Of a stretch of 25,954 bases of DNA, positions 1 to 7,480 are shown piece after piece; within the stretch, counting starts at the first letter, position 1, and every line of letters begins with the position of its first letter. Made by a program: the position numbers and the translations under genes. Origin of the DNA: a virus; IMG/VR virus record IMGVR_UViG_3300032523_000495, positions 1 through 25,954 of that record; one strand, written 5' to 3'. The notes beneath the pieces were generated by a model. It was not told the DNA's origin. It saw only the letters and a program-made list of their open reading frames with translations, and did no database searches.

Positions 1-1100
1 AGCTTAGACAGCGTGTTTGAGCCGCTTGAATAAAGAATGTCACCCGTGCTGTAGGTCGTTTGTGCTGTGCCGCCGTTGACCGCAGCAAGGGTGCCAGCCA
101 AGGTGAGCGTGCCCGAGCTCGTCACCGGCCCACCGCTGAACGTCATCCCGGTTGTGCCGCCGGAAGCATTTACAGACGTCACGGTTCCTGCACCACTCAG
201 CGACGCCCAAGCGAATGCGGCCCCATCCCAGGACAAAAAGGTGTCGGCTGCAACCGGCGCAGTCACAAAATCAGTTGTGTTGGTGGAGAGTTGGTATGGG
301 ATGCGGTTGGTTGCGCCACCATTCAGATTGTCGGCTTGGCCTACGTTCAGCGTGCTTTGATTTACCCAGAGATACTCACCAACGCCGTTGGACTGCAACA
401 TTTGGCCGGCAGCACCGACCGGACCGACGTATAATCCGTCAGCGCCACACCAAATCATCGCACCTTCGTCCGGAACGATTGATTTGGCTGTGCCGCCGTT
501 GCTGAGACCTAAAATGTTGTCGACTTGATCGTCATCAGAGAGATCAACAGCCGGGTGCTGGTGATCAATGCGCGCGATGTCTGTAGAAACACCCGCAACA
601 CCCGCTTGAAACCCGGCTTGCGGCGCAGAATTCGAAAGATTTGCGTTCAAGGTGACGTTGGCGCTGAGTGCGCCACCACCATTCAAACCCGTGCCGGCAA
701 TAACTTGTCGGTTGTCTGGAACATAACCTGTGATCGTTGCAGGAATGCTCGTGGCTGCGGTAACGCGTCCCGTGATGTCAACCGTAAACACCGGGATGTC
801 CGTAGCCGTGCCGTAAATTCCAGGCGTTACGCCTGAGTTAGCCAACTGCACAGAGCCCACGCCGCCCGAAGCGATACTCAGCGTCACGTTGGAACTAAGT
901 TGTCCGCCGCCTTGCAACCCTGTCCCGGCAATAACTTGACGCGAGGTGGGAACACCAGCAACGCTCAAAAGATCTCCGACGCGAATTTGATAATTATTGC
1001 CTTGATAAACAATCATCATCAAAGAATCTTCGTCTGCCACCGGAGCGACCGGCAGCTGTGTGATCCTTGTCGGTATCAAATTGCTGGGCACATCTACCAT
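1..1100 (-). CDS. tail fibre / tail appendage protein, N-terminal 366 residues (cut off by window edge)
   Basis: The reading frame is open from the ATG at 1100 to base 1 with no stop, so only the N-terminal part is present. The ATG directly follows the TAA of the upstream gene (1101-1103). The protein is rich in Gly, Thr, Ser, Val and Asn and low in charge, as in beta-structured phage fibres. It contains two copies of a 21-residue unit beginning RQVIAGTGL(Q/N)GGG (DNA 879-941 and 648-710). Further on come GTVTSVNASGG, GGPVTSSGTLTL and a segment ending YSTGDILYSSGSNTLSKL, patterns I know from many tail-fibre and tail-collar proteins. The likely role is host recognition or a stalk at the tail tip. 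The receptor-binding C-terminus lies outside the window, so specificity cannot be judged. Confidence 0.75.
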   Translation of the reverse strand, partial: MVDVPSNLIPTRITQLPVAPVADEDSLMMIVYQGNNYQIRVGDLLSVAGVPTSRQVIAGTGLQGGGQLSSNVTLSIASGGVGSVQLANSGVTPGIYGTATDIPVFTVDITGRVTAATSIPATITGYVPDNRQVIAGTGLNGGGALSANVTLNANLSNSAPQAGFQAGVAGVSTDIARIDHQHPAVDLSDDDQVDNILGLSNGGTAKSIVPDEGAMIWCGADGLYVGPVGAAGQMLQSNGVGEYLWVNQSTLNVGQADNLNGGATNRIPYQLSTNTTDFVTAPVAADTFLSWDGAAFAWASLSGAGTVTSVNASGGTTGMTFSGGPVTSSGTLTLAGTLAAVNGGTAQTTYSTGDILYSSGSNTLSK

Positions 1101-1409
1101 TTAGAACTCCAAATATCCTTCACCATCTTCAGTGATGAAGAACTCATCGCCTTGTTCTTGTATCACGCCTGCAGGATGAGTGTTGATTGGTGTGTCGGGG
1201 CGATTAAACGGCAAAATGATTCTGTCGGGCGCACGCGGCGCAAGACGGTACGGATCATATTCGTCGCGATCAGCTTCGCAAACCATGAGACCCGGAAAGT
1301 TTGGATCTGAGGCCAGCTCTGACAACAACATCTTGCGCGAGCACCGACCGCATATGCCGATGCCGAAAGTTGGTTGCCCTGCTGGGTCGAGGAATTTGCC
1401 ACCACTCAT
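1101..1409 (-). CDS. small putative zinc-binding virion-associated protein (102 aa)
   Basis: I chose the ATG at 1409 because it overlaps the TGA of the adaptor gene as ATGA (1406-1409), which indicates translational coupling. A GTG four codons upstream (1421) is possible but has no better ribosome-binding site. The protein has a CGRC knuckle (C20, C23) and a later Cys (C44, in LMVCEADRDEYDPYRL), which suggests one bound zinc with an unidentified fourth ligand. The acidic C-terminus ends at the start of the fibre gene with no gap. Small proteins with this CxxC plus 'CEADRDEYDP' pattern are familiar from phage structural operons, but I know no function. Its place between adaptor and fibre suggests a tail or connector role (inference). 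Confidence 0.7.
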   Translation of the reverse strand: MSGGKFLDPAGQPTFGIGICGRCSRKMLLSELASDPNFPGLMVCEADRDEYDPYRLAPRAPDRIILPFNRPDTPINTHPAGVIQEQGDEFFITEDGEGYLEF

Positions 1410-2386
1410 TTTGTGTAGCACCCGATGCCAGGGTTGATCTGGATTGGCGATCCATCATTGTCGCCATCCCAAGCGCGCTGTTGACTCATACCAGCTTTTT
1501 GTTCTAGCATCGGCATCAATTCTGCAGCCACGGCAGGCGTTTCTGCCGCCACACGCGCGGCCAAACCGTTGATGATCGCTTCCAACCAACGATTCGGGAT
1601 TTCGATTTCCTGCTGAAGATTTTCAGTGTCCATGATGTTGCGATGCCGCCAGAGCACAAGTTGCGCTGCCTCAGCATCCGAGAATGGCGCTGGCCACAGA
1701 TAAACAACCGGCTCCGGCAAATCGCGTTGGAAATAATAGCTGCTTGGGCGTCCTGGGAACACCTTGTTGGACTGATTTACGTAGCTGTCCCGATTCAGCT
1801 GACCCAGAGGTATTTCTTGAGGCAAATTACCTAAAGTTATCTCTGAATAATTGATGGTGCTCGCAGACGTAATTCGGAAATAAGCGTAAGGCAAAGCGCC
1901 ACTTATGTCTGTCCATGTTATTTCACCAGAACTAACAGCGTCCGATGAACTTCCTACAGTAACCCAAACGGAGCCATTCGCGCTAACCTGGAACGTCACA
2001 GCAACGGACGCCGCTGACCACTTTATGCCTATGGTGTTGACCGTGGTTTGTGTTGTGAAACTGACTGTGTAGGTGGTAGACGTTGTGGTCACAACGCCAT
2101 CGAGGAGTTGCAACACGCGATAATTCAAATTCAAAACCTCCACCGTGCCGGAAGGGAGTGTGACGGTGGGTTGATTTTCGTACATCGGAAGAATCAATTT
2201 CTCGATGCACCAGCTCGGCGTCTTGATATTTGCAAGCTCCGACAGCATCACATACAAGGAATCTAGAGCATAACTCTGCATTTCTGCGGTGATAGCTTGA
2301 GCTGGCAAACGACAGCGCCTGAAAGCGTGATCTACCACTTTCAGCGCATTGAACGTCGTGCCGCTAATATTACCAGAGTATGCCAC
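1406..2386 (-). CDS. head-tail adaptor / stopper protein with an inserted discoidin-like domain (326 aa)
   Basis: The start is GTG at 2384-2386, preceded on its strand by GGAGAAAGT; no in-frame ATG is better. Residues 1-95 (ALKVVDHAFRRCRL, LDSLYVMLSELANIKT, IEKLILPMYENQPTVTLPSGTVEV) and 190-326 (PGRPSSYYFQRDLPEPVVYLWPAP, helical C-terminus) resemble the gp4/gp11-type tail accessory factors that seal the portal of short-tailed phages. Between them, at about residues 96-188, lies a beta-rich block with VSANGSVWVTVGSSSD and LPYAYFRI that looks like an F5/8 type C (discoidin, galactose-binding) fold. Promoter-like boxes lie just upstream. The adaptor call is moderately sure; the domain insertion is inferred from pattern only. 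Confidence 0.7.
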   Translation of the reverse strand: MAYSGNISGTTFNALKVVDHAFRRCRLPAQAITAEMQSYALDSLYVMLSELANIKTPSWCIEKLILPMYENQPTVTLPSGTVEVLNLNYRVLQLLDGVVTTTSTTYTVSFTTQTTVNTIGIKWSAASVAVTFQVSANGSVWVTVGSSSDAVSSGEITWTDISGALPYAYFRITSASTINYSEITLGNLPQEIPLGQLNRDSYVNQSNKVFPGRPSSYYFQRDLPEPVVYLWPAPFSDAEAAQLVLWRHRNIMDTENLQQEIEIPNRWLEAIINGLAARVAAETPAVAAELMPMLEQKAGMSQQRAWDGDNDGSPIQINPGIGCYTK

Positions 2387-2448
2387 ACTTTCTCCGTATT
2401 CCGGTCAGAGATGGCTGCTGGTTCAGCACGCCCGAATAGTTTCAGTGA

Positions 2449-2477
2449 ATTATAGATGAATAGCGCCGAAAGAACAA
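2449..2477 (-). promoter_or_regulatory. putative late promoter upstream of the adaptor gene
   Basis: On the minus strand the gap contains TTGTTC (2472-2477), 17 bp, then a perfect TATAAT (2449-2454). It would start transcription about 55 bases before the GTG of the adaptor gene. The gap of 92 bp (2387-2478) has no other visible content. It is one of three perfect TATAAT boxes in intergenic gaps of the leftward block. Confidence 0.5.
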
Positions 2478-2478
2478 C

Positions 2479-3015
2479 TCATTTTTTCTTCCCGCCGTGA
2501 TTGTAAGCCGAGATCATTGGCTCGCGCGGTGCCACAGGCATAGCGCGGCGCTTGATGCCGGGGTTCTTGTTGTTTTTGATCCCCAAAGCAGAAGAATCAC
2601 GCAACATTTCAAGACCACCAGCAGGAGCTTTAGCGCTTTGACGGCTGACCATTTCTTTCTTTTCCATGGTCGGCTTAGCCAAAATCTGCTTTCTAGCCAT
2701 GGCTGACATCGCCGGTTTCATGCCGCCCCTGGCCAATTTGGTCATGGGTTTGCCGGGATGCATGGCACCTTCATGCTTGTGCACGGCGGTTTTGACCATC
2801 GCCTTATCCATCTTCACGTCTTCGTGCACGCCACCTTTGGCGAATTTCTTAGAAAACGATGCCCTGGCATTGTCTTTGCCGGCAGACAGCTCTAAACGCG
2901 CATCCCCACCGCCGACCGATTTGCTCACGGAGACCTGGGGGCGCTTCATAGTTCCCTGGACCTGGAAGCCTGCGCTTGAAGGGAATTCGAAATCTTTTAC
3001 ATATTTAACAGGCAT
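2479..3015 (-). CDS. basic, Gly/Lys/Met-rich phage protein of unknown function (178 aa)
   Basis: The start is the ATG at 3015, six bases after an AGGAG; the GTG one codon upstream (3018) is too close to that site. The protein is strongly basic, with many Lys, Met and Gly and little hydrophobic core. It contains recurrent FAKGG, LARGG and GGM turns and a C-terminal HGGKKK. It has no signal peptide, membrane segment or catalytic motif. Basic, low-complexity proteins of this sort are common in phage virion operons and may contact DNA or act inside the capsid, but that is inference. Neighbours on both sides are virion-like genes, and a promoter for the downstream adaptor overlaps its end. Confidence 0.7.
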   Translation of the reverse strand: MPVKYVKDFEFPSSAGFQVQGTMKRPQVSVSKSVGGGDARLELSAGKDNARASFSKKFAKGGVHEDVKMDKAMVKTAVHKHEGAMHPGKPMTKLARGGMKPAMSAMARKQILAKPTMEKKEMVSRQSAKAPAGGLEMLRDSSALGIKNNKNPGIKRRAMPVAPREPMISAYNHGGKKK

Positions 3016-3058
3016 CACCAGCTCCTATTTGCAATCCCAAGCTTGAATCTTTTGAAAC

Positions 3059-3469
3059 TTAACTTGCAGCGTAAGTTTTTATGCACTCTAAGACGATGGT
3101 GTAACTGTCGCCTGAAGACTGATCGTGTGTGGTGAAAAGTATGTCGCCTGTTTTTCCCGCACCCGCGTTATTTTGCAAACCACCTATTGAAGAAAAATCC
3201 AGTAAGTAAAATGTATTCTGCGGAATCATGTAAAAGAAAACACTGGATGAAGCGCCCCAGAGCATTCTGATATTCATGCCGTGACAAGATCCCCAAACGC
3301 GATTGAGTTTCACGCCATTACAAGCGTTGCCGGAAGCGTTGGGACTTAAAGCTGAAACATCAACCTTGACAACGCCAGATTCGCCGGTTCCGTCTGAGAT
3401 GTTCGTGAATAGCTGTACAACTAGACGTTCACCATCAAGCAATGTTTGAGAAGTAACTGCATCAGCCAT
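3059..3469 (-). CDS. putative virion structural protein (136 aa)
   Basis: The ATG at 3469 is preceded by AAGAGGAAATCGAC on the minus strand, an acceptable ribosome-binding site. The protein looks like a single beta-rich domain: an N-terminal QTLLDGERLVVQLFTNISDG, a central NGVKLNRVWGSCHGMNIRML, and a C-terminal DILFTTHDQSSGDSYTIVLE. The 'LFTNISDGTGES..V.KVD.S.L' pattern recurs in proteins from the structural operons of tailed phages, where they are usually annotated only as structural or hypothetical. No enzymatic motif is seen. It sits between the 54-aa coiled-coil gene and the basic 178-aa gene. A role as a minor capsid or tail component is inferred from position and composition. Confidence 0.7.
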   Translation of the reverse strand: MADAVTSQTLLDGERLVVQLFTNISDGTGESGVVKVDVSALSPNASGNACNGVKLNRVWGSCHGMNIRMLWGASSSVFFYMIPQNTFYLLDFSSIGGLQNNAGAGKTGDILFTTHDQSSGDSYTIVLECIKTYAAS

Positions 3470-3505
3470 GTCGATTTCCTCTTATTAAACCAAGATCACA
3501 CCTTA

Positions 3506-3670
3506 TCAATTTTCGGGATCACCTTGTTGCTTTAGTTCTGGAGTGTTCATTTTGCTTAACCAAAAATTACACTCTTGAATAGCACCAGTGACAGCATTTA
3601 AATTTGCTTCCATCTGCCGTCGCTGGCCTTCTAAAGCCTCCAAGCGTTCTTTAAAGTCTTGCTCAATCAT
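3506..3670 (-). CDS. small helical protein (54 aa), coupled to upstream gene
   Basis: The ATG at 3668-3670 overlaps the TGA of the upstream 193-aa gene as ATGA (3667-3670); the stop is TGA at 3506-3508. The product starts MIEQDFKERLEALEGQRRQM and is almost wholly charged and helical for about 40 residues, like a short coiled coil, then ends in a polar tail (LKQQGDPEN). It has no membrane segment, so it does not look like a spanin or holin by itself. Small proteins with this Q/E/R-rich helix are frequent in phage structural operons and unassigned. Exact coupling and a clean frame make it likely real. Confidence 0.6.
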   Translation of the reverse strand: MIEQDFKERLEALEGQRRQMEANLNAVTGAIQECNFWLSKMNTPELKQQGDPEN

Positions 3671-4248
3671 ACTTGTGCGGTCGATAAGTTAATGTAACGA
3701 ATATTTCCATTAACCGTAATACGAATTGAATCCGTTATTGCGCCGGGAACCGCTGTGCAATAAAGTACGTTACCGCTTGCACCAGAACTGACATTTTTGC
3801 TTGGAGTGCCGACAGCAAACAAATTCAACACGCCAAGGCTGTTTTGAGCCTCATCACCAAAACCGATAAACGCAGTCGGACGAGAAGCTCTAGCGCCTGA
3901 AAAAGAAGTGAAGTCAAAAGTGGCACCAAAACAAGTTCCTATGTTGGTGCTTGAACCCACATCCACCACGCCATACACAGCGGTGTTTAATCCGGAAATC
4001 GTGTTGGTTGCGTTTTTTGTAGAAGTTTGGGCATAACATCCAAAGATGTTGCCACCAGTAACACCTGCGGTGCGACTATTTGCAGCACCAACCAAAGCAG
4101 CAACGGTGCCGGACCAATTCGCAGCGGGACGAACAGTAAAGTTAGTCAGGTTGTAAGCGCCTGTTGACAGATCTGAGGCAGTCAACGTGTCGTCAGAAGT
4201 GAACCCTGCGTTAGAAACGACTGGTCCAGAAAACGTAGTGGTACCCAT
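3667..4248 (-). CDS. putative virion protein, Gly/Ser/Thr/Asn-rich (193 aa)
   Basis: The start at 4248 has a GAGGAT site nine bases upstream on the minus strand. The sequence opens with TTFSGPVVSNAGF and is rich in small and polar residues (Gly, Ser, Thr, Asn, Ala). It ends in VNGNIRYINLSTAQV, which looks like a closing beta strand. The N-terminal 'FSGPV.S..GF' pattern is typical of phage proteins encoded after the major capsid gene and of fibre-like surface proteins. No catalytic residues can be proposed. It is the first gene after the capsid terminator (4331-4362), so its expression depends on readthrough or a promoter in the 124-bp gap that I could not identify. A head-surface or tail role is inferred. 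Confidence 0.65.
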   Translation of the reverse strand: MGTTTFSGPVVSNAGFTSDDTLTASDLSTGAYNLTNFTVRPAANWSGTVAALVGAANSRTAGVTGGNIFGCYAQTSTKNATNTISGLNTAVYGVVDVGSSTNIGTCFGATFDFTSFSGARASRPTAFIGFGDEAQNSLGVLNLFAVGTPSKNVSSGASGNVLYCTAVPGAITDSIRITVNGNIRYINLSTAQV

Positions 4249-4330
4249 TGTAATATCCTCACATGCGAGTCAGGCACATCCGTCTGCATGTCGTCAGCCG
4301 GGACTGTCAGATGCGCCGGGATGTCCCGGA

Positions 4331-4362
4331 AAAATACCCTCCACCAGTTTCCCGGTGGAGGG
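4331..4362 (-). terminator. Rho-independent terminator after the major capsid gene
   Basis: A perfect 9-bp stem, CCCTCCACC (4337-4345) with GGTGGAGGG (4354-4362), encloses an 8-base loop. On the minus strand it is followed by TATTTTT. It lies 10 bases past the stop of the capsid gene. A second smaller inverted repeat, CCGGGATGTCCCGG, lies just beyond at 4316-4329. Together they fit partial termination that raises capsid mRNA over the genes further left. Confidence 0.8.
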
Positions 4363-4372
4363 TTTGGTTGCT

Positions 4373-5287
4373 TTAAACTCCGGCGGTGCCGAAGACGCCG
4401 CGCGGATCGGTCCAGCCGAACACGTAACGCTCGGTGGCTTTGTAACGCATGGAGTCGGTTTCGAAGTCACCTTCCATGCTCTTTTCCAAGCCGCGACGCA
4501 TGAGGAGTTTCAGACCTTCTGGAGCGTCAGTCTGAATCCACCACGCCGTGGTAGAAGTTATGCGAGAAAGGTTAGCTTGACCGTCAGCAAGCAAGCCCAT
4601 TGACTTGACCGGGTTGATGTCGTTGTCAGCTGTGCCGGTACGCAGCACAGACTTGAGCAGGACTTCAGCCTGGAAGACATTGGACGGACCAGCCACAATC
4701 TTCTTCGGTGTGAGACGGATACGCTTGCCGTTGTTGTCAACAGCGTTGCGGACCTGAATCAGCAATTGCTCCAAAGAAGTCTGCGAAAGTGCAGCCGCAG
4801 TCGAAAGCTGGTTCGAGAACACACCGTTAACAATCGGGTGAGAAGTCGAAACCAGCGCCACGCCGTCGCCGCCAGTGTAAGCGGAGTTGAACGCGCGGTT
4901 CAGGATGTTAGCACCCAGCGTCTCTTTCGTTTCGATCAGCGACTGCGCCAAGTGTTTGGCGTAGGTTTGACCGATGCGAATGTGATCGCCGTCCTCAACC
5001 AAGACCTTGGTCAAGCTGAACGCCAGACCATAGACTTTGTAGAGGTAACGCTGCAAGAACAGCACGCCGCCCGACTGGTACGAAACAGCCATGCCATCAG
5101 GAAGCTCCGGAGCAGCACCAAAGCCGTAAAGCACAGGCTCTTCATGGTAGTTGCGCGGAATGCCTTTTTGTTCGCGGAACACCATGCCCCATTCATCAGC
5201 GCGCTGTTCGTAAACACCATCGAACACTTCGTTAAGAATGGGCTCAACTACCGACCTAAAGTCGGTACTTCTCATTGGGGTAGCCAT
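4373..5287 (-). CDS. major capsid protein, HK97 fold, Mu gpT-like (304 aa)
   Basis: This is the main shell subunit of the head. The sequence fits the gpT-like branch of HK97-fold capsid proteins. It has an N-terminal helix (RSVVEPILNEVFDGVYEQRADEW), an extended E-loop-like stretch near residues 65-80 (MAVSYQSGGVLF), a long central helix (IRIGQTYAKHLAQSLIETKETLGANILNRAFN), and a late segment with LTPKKIVAGPSNVFQAEVLLKS. The C-terminal AWWIQTDAPEGLKLLMRRG and VFGWTDPRGVFGTAGV are also typical. Length is normal for the family without a fused protease or delta domain; a separate scaffold gene supplies that role. The start has AAGGGAT upstream. It follows the decoration-like gene by 15 bases and is closed by a strong terminator. 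Confidence 0.93.
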   Translation of the reverse strand: MATPMRSTDFRSVVEPILNEVFDGVYEQRADEWGMVFREQKGIPRNYHEEPVLYGFGAAPELPDGMAVSYQSGGVLFLQRYLYKVYGLAFSLTKVLVEDGDHIRIGQTYAKHLAQSLIETKETLGANILNRAFNSAYTGGDGVALVSTSHPIVNGVFSNQLSTAAALSQTSLEQLLIQVRNAVDNNGKRIRLTPKKIVAGPSNVFQAEVLLKSVLRTGTADNDINPVKSMGLLADGQANLSRITSTTAWWIQTDAPEGLKLLMRRGLEKSMEGDFETDSMRYKATERYVFGWTDPRGVFGTAGV

Positions 5288-5302
5288 GATTTACATCCCT
5301 TC

Positions 5303-5902
5303 TCAGACTGAATTAACCGCTGCCTTGTAGTGGTGTTCGTTGATACGAACAGTCACTTGCACATAGGCGTCGGTCAAAGAATCGTTGATGTTGTAGGCAA
5401 AACCCGTGATCTGGAACTGACCAGATGTGGACTGGATCACAGTCAAGAGCGTGGTGCTGAGACCAGTCTGGGTAGAGCCGCCTGGGGATGCAACAGCCCA
5501 GTCGCATTCTTCGCCGACAGCGGACTGAACCGAGTCGGTGCCGGGTGTACCCGGATTGTCGTACTGGACATCGAACAGCGTTTCCGGGTCATCGTACACC
5601 CACGCGGTAATTTCCGTGCCGGTGATGCCCGTTGGCCAGAATGGGCTGATGTTCGGTTTGCCTGAGCTATCAAGATACTGGCAACCCGCAAAGATGCCGA
5701 GCAGCGAAATACCACCGACAGTACCACCACGGGTGCCGTCAGAAGTACCAAGTTGAATCACGCCGTTGTCAGTCAATTTAACCGGGTCGCCCGAGAAAAT
5801 GTTGGCTGCATACGTCGACGCGATAGTGTAGGCTTTCGGACGCATCTGACCGCTGTTGTGGAAAGATGGACGAAAGCCAAAAGGTGCACTAGTCGAAGAC
5901 AT
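5303..5902 (-). CDS. putative capsid decoration / head stabilising protein (199 aa)
   Basis: The ATG at 5902 has AGGAGCAATCA directly upstream. The opening APFGFRPSFHNSGQMRPKAYTIAS, followed by YAANIFSGDPVKLTDNGVIQL, is a pattern I know from proteins encoded beside gpT-type capsid genes and described as decoration or head structural proteins. The body is predicted all-beta with many Gly and Thr (GGISLLGIFAGCQYLD, FWPTGITGTEITAWVYDDPETLFDVQ). It ends YVQVTVRINEHHYKAAVNSV. Length and all-beta character fit a subunit that binds outside the capsid lattice. It lies 15 bases before the capsid gene, as expected for proteins made in similar amounts. The exact role is inferred from position. Confidence 0.75.
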   Translation of the reverse strand: MSSTSAPFGFRPSFHNSGQMRPKAYTIASTYAANIFSGDPVKLTDNGVIQLGTSDGTRGGTVGGISLLGIFAGCQYLDSSGKPNISPFWPTGITGTEITAWVYDDPETLFDVQYDNPGTPGTDSVQSAVGEECDWAVASPGGSTQTGLSTTLLTVIQSTSGQFQITGFAYNINDSLTDAYVQVTVRINEHHYKAAVNSV

Positions 5903-5934
5903 TGATTGCTCCTAATGGGTTAATGGGTTCGTCA

Positions 5935-6465
5935 TCAGGAGAGGTCGAACCTCGCCTCTCGCTGTTGTCCTATTTCCATATTGCCTTCGCCCACATGCAG
6001 CTTTGATTTAGATGCGCGCGCTTGTTGTTCGAGAAATTCAGCTGTATCGGTGAGTTTCTCTTCTTCACGCAGCGGAGCGTCGTGGTGTGCCTCTTTCATA
6101 AACTTCTCGTACAATGAAATCGGCAACTTAAACGCAAGCATCTCATTCACGCCGATGAACCCTTGCCAATCGCCTGTCTTCAGCGTGGCATACTCCCAGC
6201 CGGGAACGTCTTCCGGCTTCACAGGTTCGTACCCAAGGCGAATCCGCATTTGAACGGAATCGCGCGGGTTGGTGGTGGTCAGCCAGCACATGTGCCAGCC
6301 GGGAATCTTAGGCAAGTCCGGTAAAGAGGACTGAAAAAACTGTTGACGGAACATTTCAACCCGCTCATTCTCGGTGATCTCGCGGTTTTCGGTTACAGCA
6401 CGATCTGTCATCGCGCGGCTGTTGCGATTTTCTCCAGCGGATTTCTTCAAGCGTTCGTCGGTCAT
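5935..6465 (-). CDS. conserved phage morphogenesis-region protein of unknown function (176 aa)
   Basis: I start at ATG 6465, six bases after GGGAG; the preceding GTG (6468) would be only three bases from that site. The N-terminal 40 residues are polar and charged. The central part has PGWHMCWLTTTNPRDSVQM, then a compact domain (RLGYEPVKPEDVPGWEY, WQGFIGVNEMLAFKLP). The C-terminal part (MKEAHHDAPLREEEKL) is helical with polar ends. I recognise the 'LAFK.P..LYE..M.E.HHDAP' pattern as recurring beside scaffold and capsid genes, but no function is established to my knowledge. It is the first gene after a promoter and terminator region (6493-6541). An assembly role is inferred from context. Confidence 0.7.
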   Translation of the reverse strand: MTDERLKKSAGENRNSRAMTDRAVTENREITENERVEMFRQQFFQSSLPDLPKIPGWHMCWLTTTNPRDSVQMRIRLGYEPVKPEDVPGWEYATLKTGDWQGFIGVNEMLAFKLPISLYEKFMKEAHHDAPLREEEKLTDTAEFLEQQARASKSKLHVGEGNMEIGQQREARFDLS

Positions 6466-6492
6466 CACTCGCTCCCTTCAGCGATATGTTCA

Positions 6493-6522
6493 ATTATAGA
6501 AACAAAAAAAATTAAAAAGCAA
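6493..6522 (-). promoter_or_regulatory. putative promoter for the 176-aa gene, decoration and capsid genes
   Basis: On the minus strand TTGCTT (6517-6522) is followed after 18 bp by a perfect TATAAT (6493-6498), in a very AT-rich spacer. Transcription would begin roughly 20 bases before the ribosome-binding site of the 176-aa gene. The layout matches the promoter at 15369-15398 (TTGCCT, 18 bp, TATAAT). Confidence 0.55.
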
Positions 6523-6541
6523 GTGTTTAGATCACTTTTTA
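6503..6541 (-). terminator. weak terminator at the end of the scaffold gene
   Basis: On the minus strand a short AAGTG/CACTT stem (6533-6537 with 6521-6525) is followed by two T runs (TTTTT, then eight Ts, in 6503-6518). The stem covers the scaffold stop codon. It is short and AT-rich, so termination would be partial. It overlaps the -35 box of the next promoter. Confidence 0.35.
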
Positions 6542-7467
6542 TTCTGGCGGTCATATTCTGCGTAACGCTTCACGTATTTCATGCGCAAAATAGGATCATC
6601 CCAAACACCCGCGTCGACCAAGGCTTCTTTCCGGTCTGGAGAGAGGTAAATCTCTCTGCGTGTGCTTGCCGGGGCGTGCTCACGACCAGAACCAACCGCA
6701 GGACCGCCGCGCGCTTCGCGCTTCTGCGTCGTGTTCCTTTCAAATCGATCGGGCAACCGCTTGGCTGCACGGCGACGCAATTCGATCCAATAATCTTCGG
6801 TGCGCGGATCGAAGCCTTCCTTGGCCATCGCCTGGTCGACAGCAAGCACGATTGCGCTTTCTTCGTCGCGACCTTGAGAATCATACCAAGAGTTTTCTTC
6901 AAGAAACTCTTTGGCGTGTGACATGGTTATGTCATCAATTTGATTCTGCTGCGGCTTTTGCTGAGCAGCTTGTTGTTTTTGCCAAGCCAACTGTTGCGCG
7001 CGCTGCATGGATTGGTCGCGATAACGCATGGCTTGCGTTACGTCCTCGCCATTGCCTGCTTCAACGGCTTTGGCGATGACCTTCTCGGCCATCGCCACTT
7101 CTTGATTGGCACTGCGGATTTGAGCGTCGAATCCGTTCAAATCAGACTGATGAGCGCGCTGCTCTTGAGTTGAAAGACGACGCTCTAAATCATCGTTGCG
7201 ACTGCGCAGAAAATCAAGCTCAGTCTTGTCGCGCTTCATTGCATCTTCGCGACGATGTTTGCGTTCTTGTTTTTCTGCGCGACGACGCTCACGAATTGCT
7301 TCGCGTTCCTTTTCGTCTTCGTCGTCAACCTCGTCGTCGTTTTCGGTCTGAGCTTTACTGTCGTCCTCGACGCCGGTCGCTTCGGTTGGGTCGACCTTCT
7401 TTTCGTCCTCGATGATTACAATTTCTTCTTTTTTGTCGTCGTCGTCTTCTTTGATTAATTCAGCCAT
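6532..7467 (-). CDS. capsid scaffolding protein (311 aa)
   Basis: The ATG at 7467 is preceded by AAGGAGATGATCC. The first 55 residues are extremely acidic (runs of D and E). Residues 55-170 form a highly charged, Arg/Glu/Gln-rich coiled coil (EREAIRERRRAEKQERKHRR, QRAQQLAWQKQQAAQQKPQQ). The C-terminal 100 residues are a more ordered helical region ending in LRMKYVKRYAEYDRQNKK, the part that usually binds the capsid subunit. This composition, a basic C-terminus, and the position between portal and capsid genes are standard for phage scaffolds. No Ser/His/Asp or Ser/Lys protease signature is visible, so it seems to be a pure scaffold removed or recycled during maturation. Confidence 0.85.
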   Translation of the reverse strand: MAELIKEDDDDKKEEIVIIEDEKKVDPTEATGVEDDSKAQTENDDEVDDEDEKEREAIRERRRAEKQERKHRREDAMKRDKTELDFLRSRNDDLERRLSTQEQRAHQSDLNGFDAQIRSANQEVAMAEKVIAKAVEAGNGEDVTQAMRYRDQSMQRAQQLAWQKQQAAQQKPQQNQIDDITMSHAKEFLEENSWYDSQGRDEESAIVLAVDQAMAKEGFDPRTEDYWIELRRRAAKRLPDRFERNTTQKREARGGPAVGSGREHAPASTRREIYLSPDRKEALVDAGVWDDPILRMKYVKRYAEYDRQNKK

Positions 7468-7480
7468 GGATCATCTCCTT

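Noticed and set aside
1409-1421. GTG start four codons upstream for the 102-aa zinc-binding gene
   Set aside because: The ATG that overlaps the previous stop (ATGA) gives standard coupling, and no better ribosome-binding site serves the GTG.
3034-3041. Single ATCCCAAG copy between two virion genes, same octamer as the repeat cluster
   Set aside because: It is isolated, and similar octamers also occur in coding DNA (for example near 14045 and 16011), so one copy is not informative; only the dense cluster at 15405-15588 is.
7255-7458. Hydrophobic plus-strand frame opposite the acidic end of the scaffold (possible membrane protein)
   Set aside because: The Phe/Val-rich translation is simply the reverse complement of the Asp/Glu codon runs in the scaffold.
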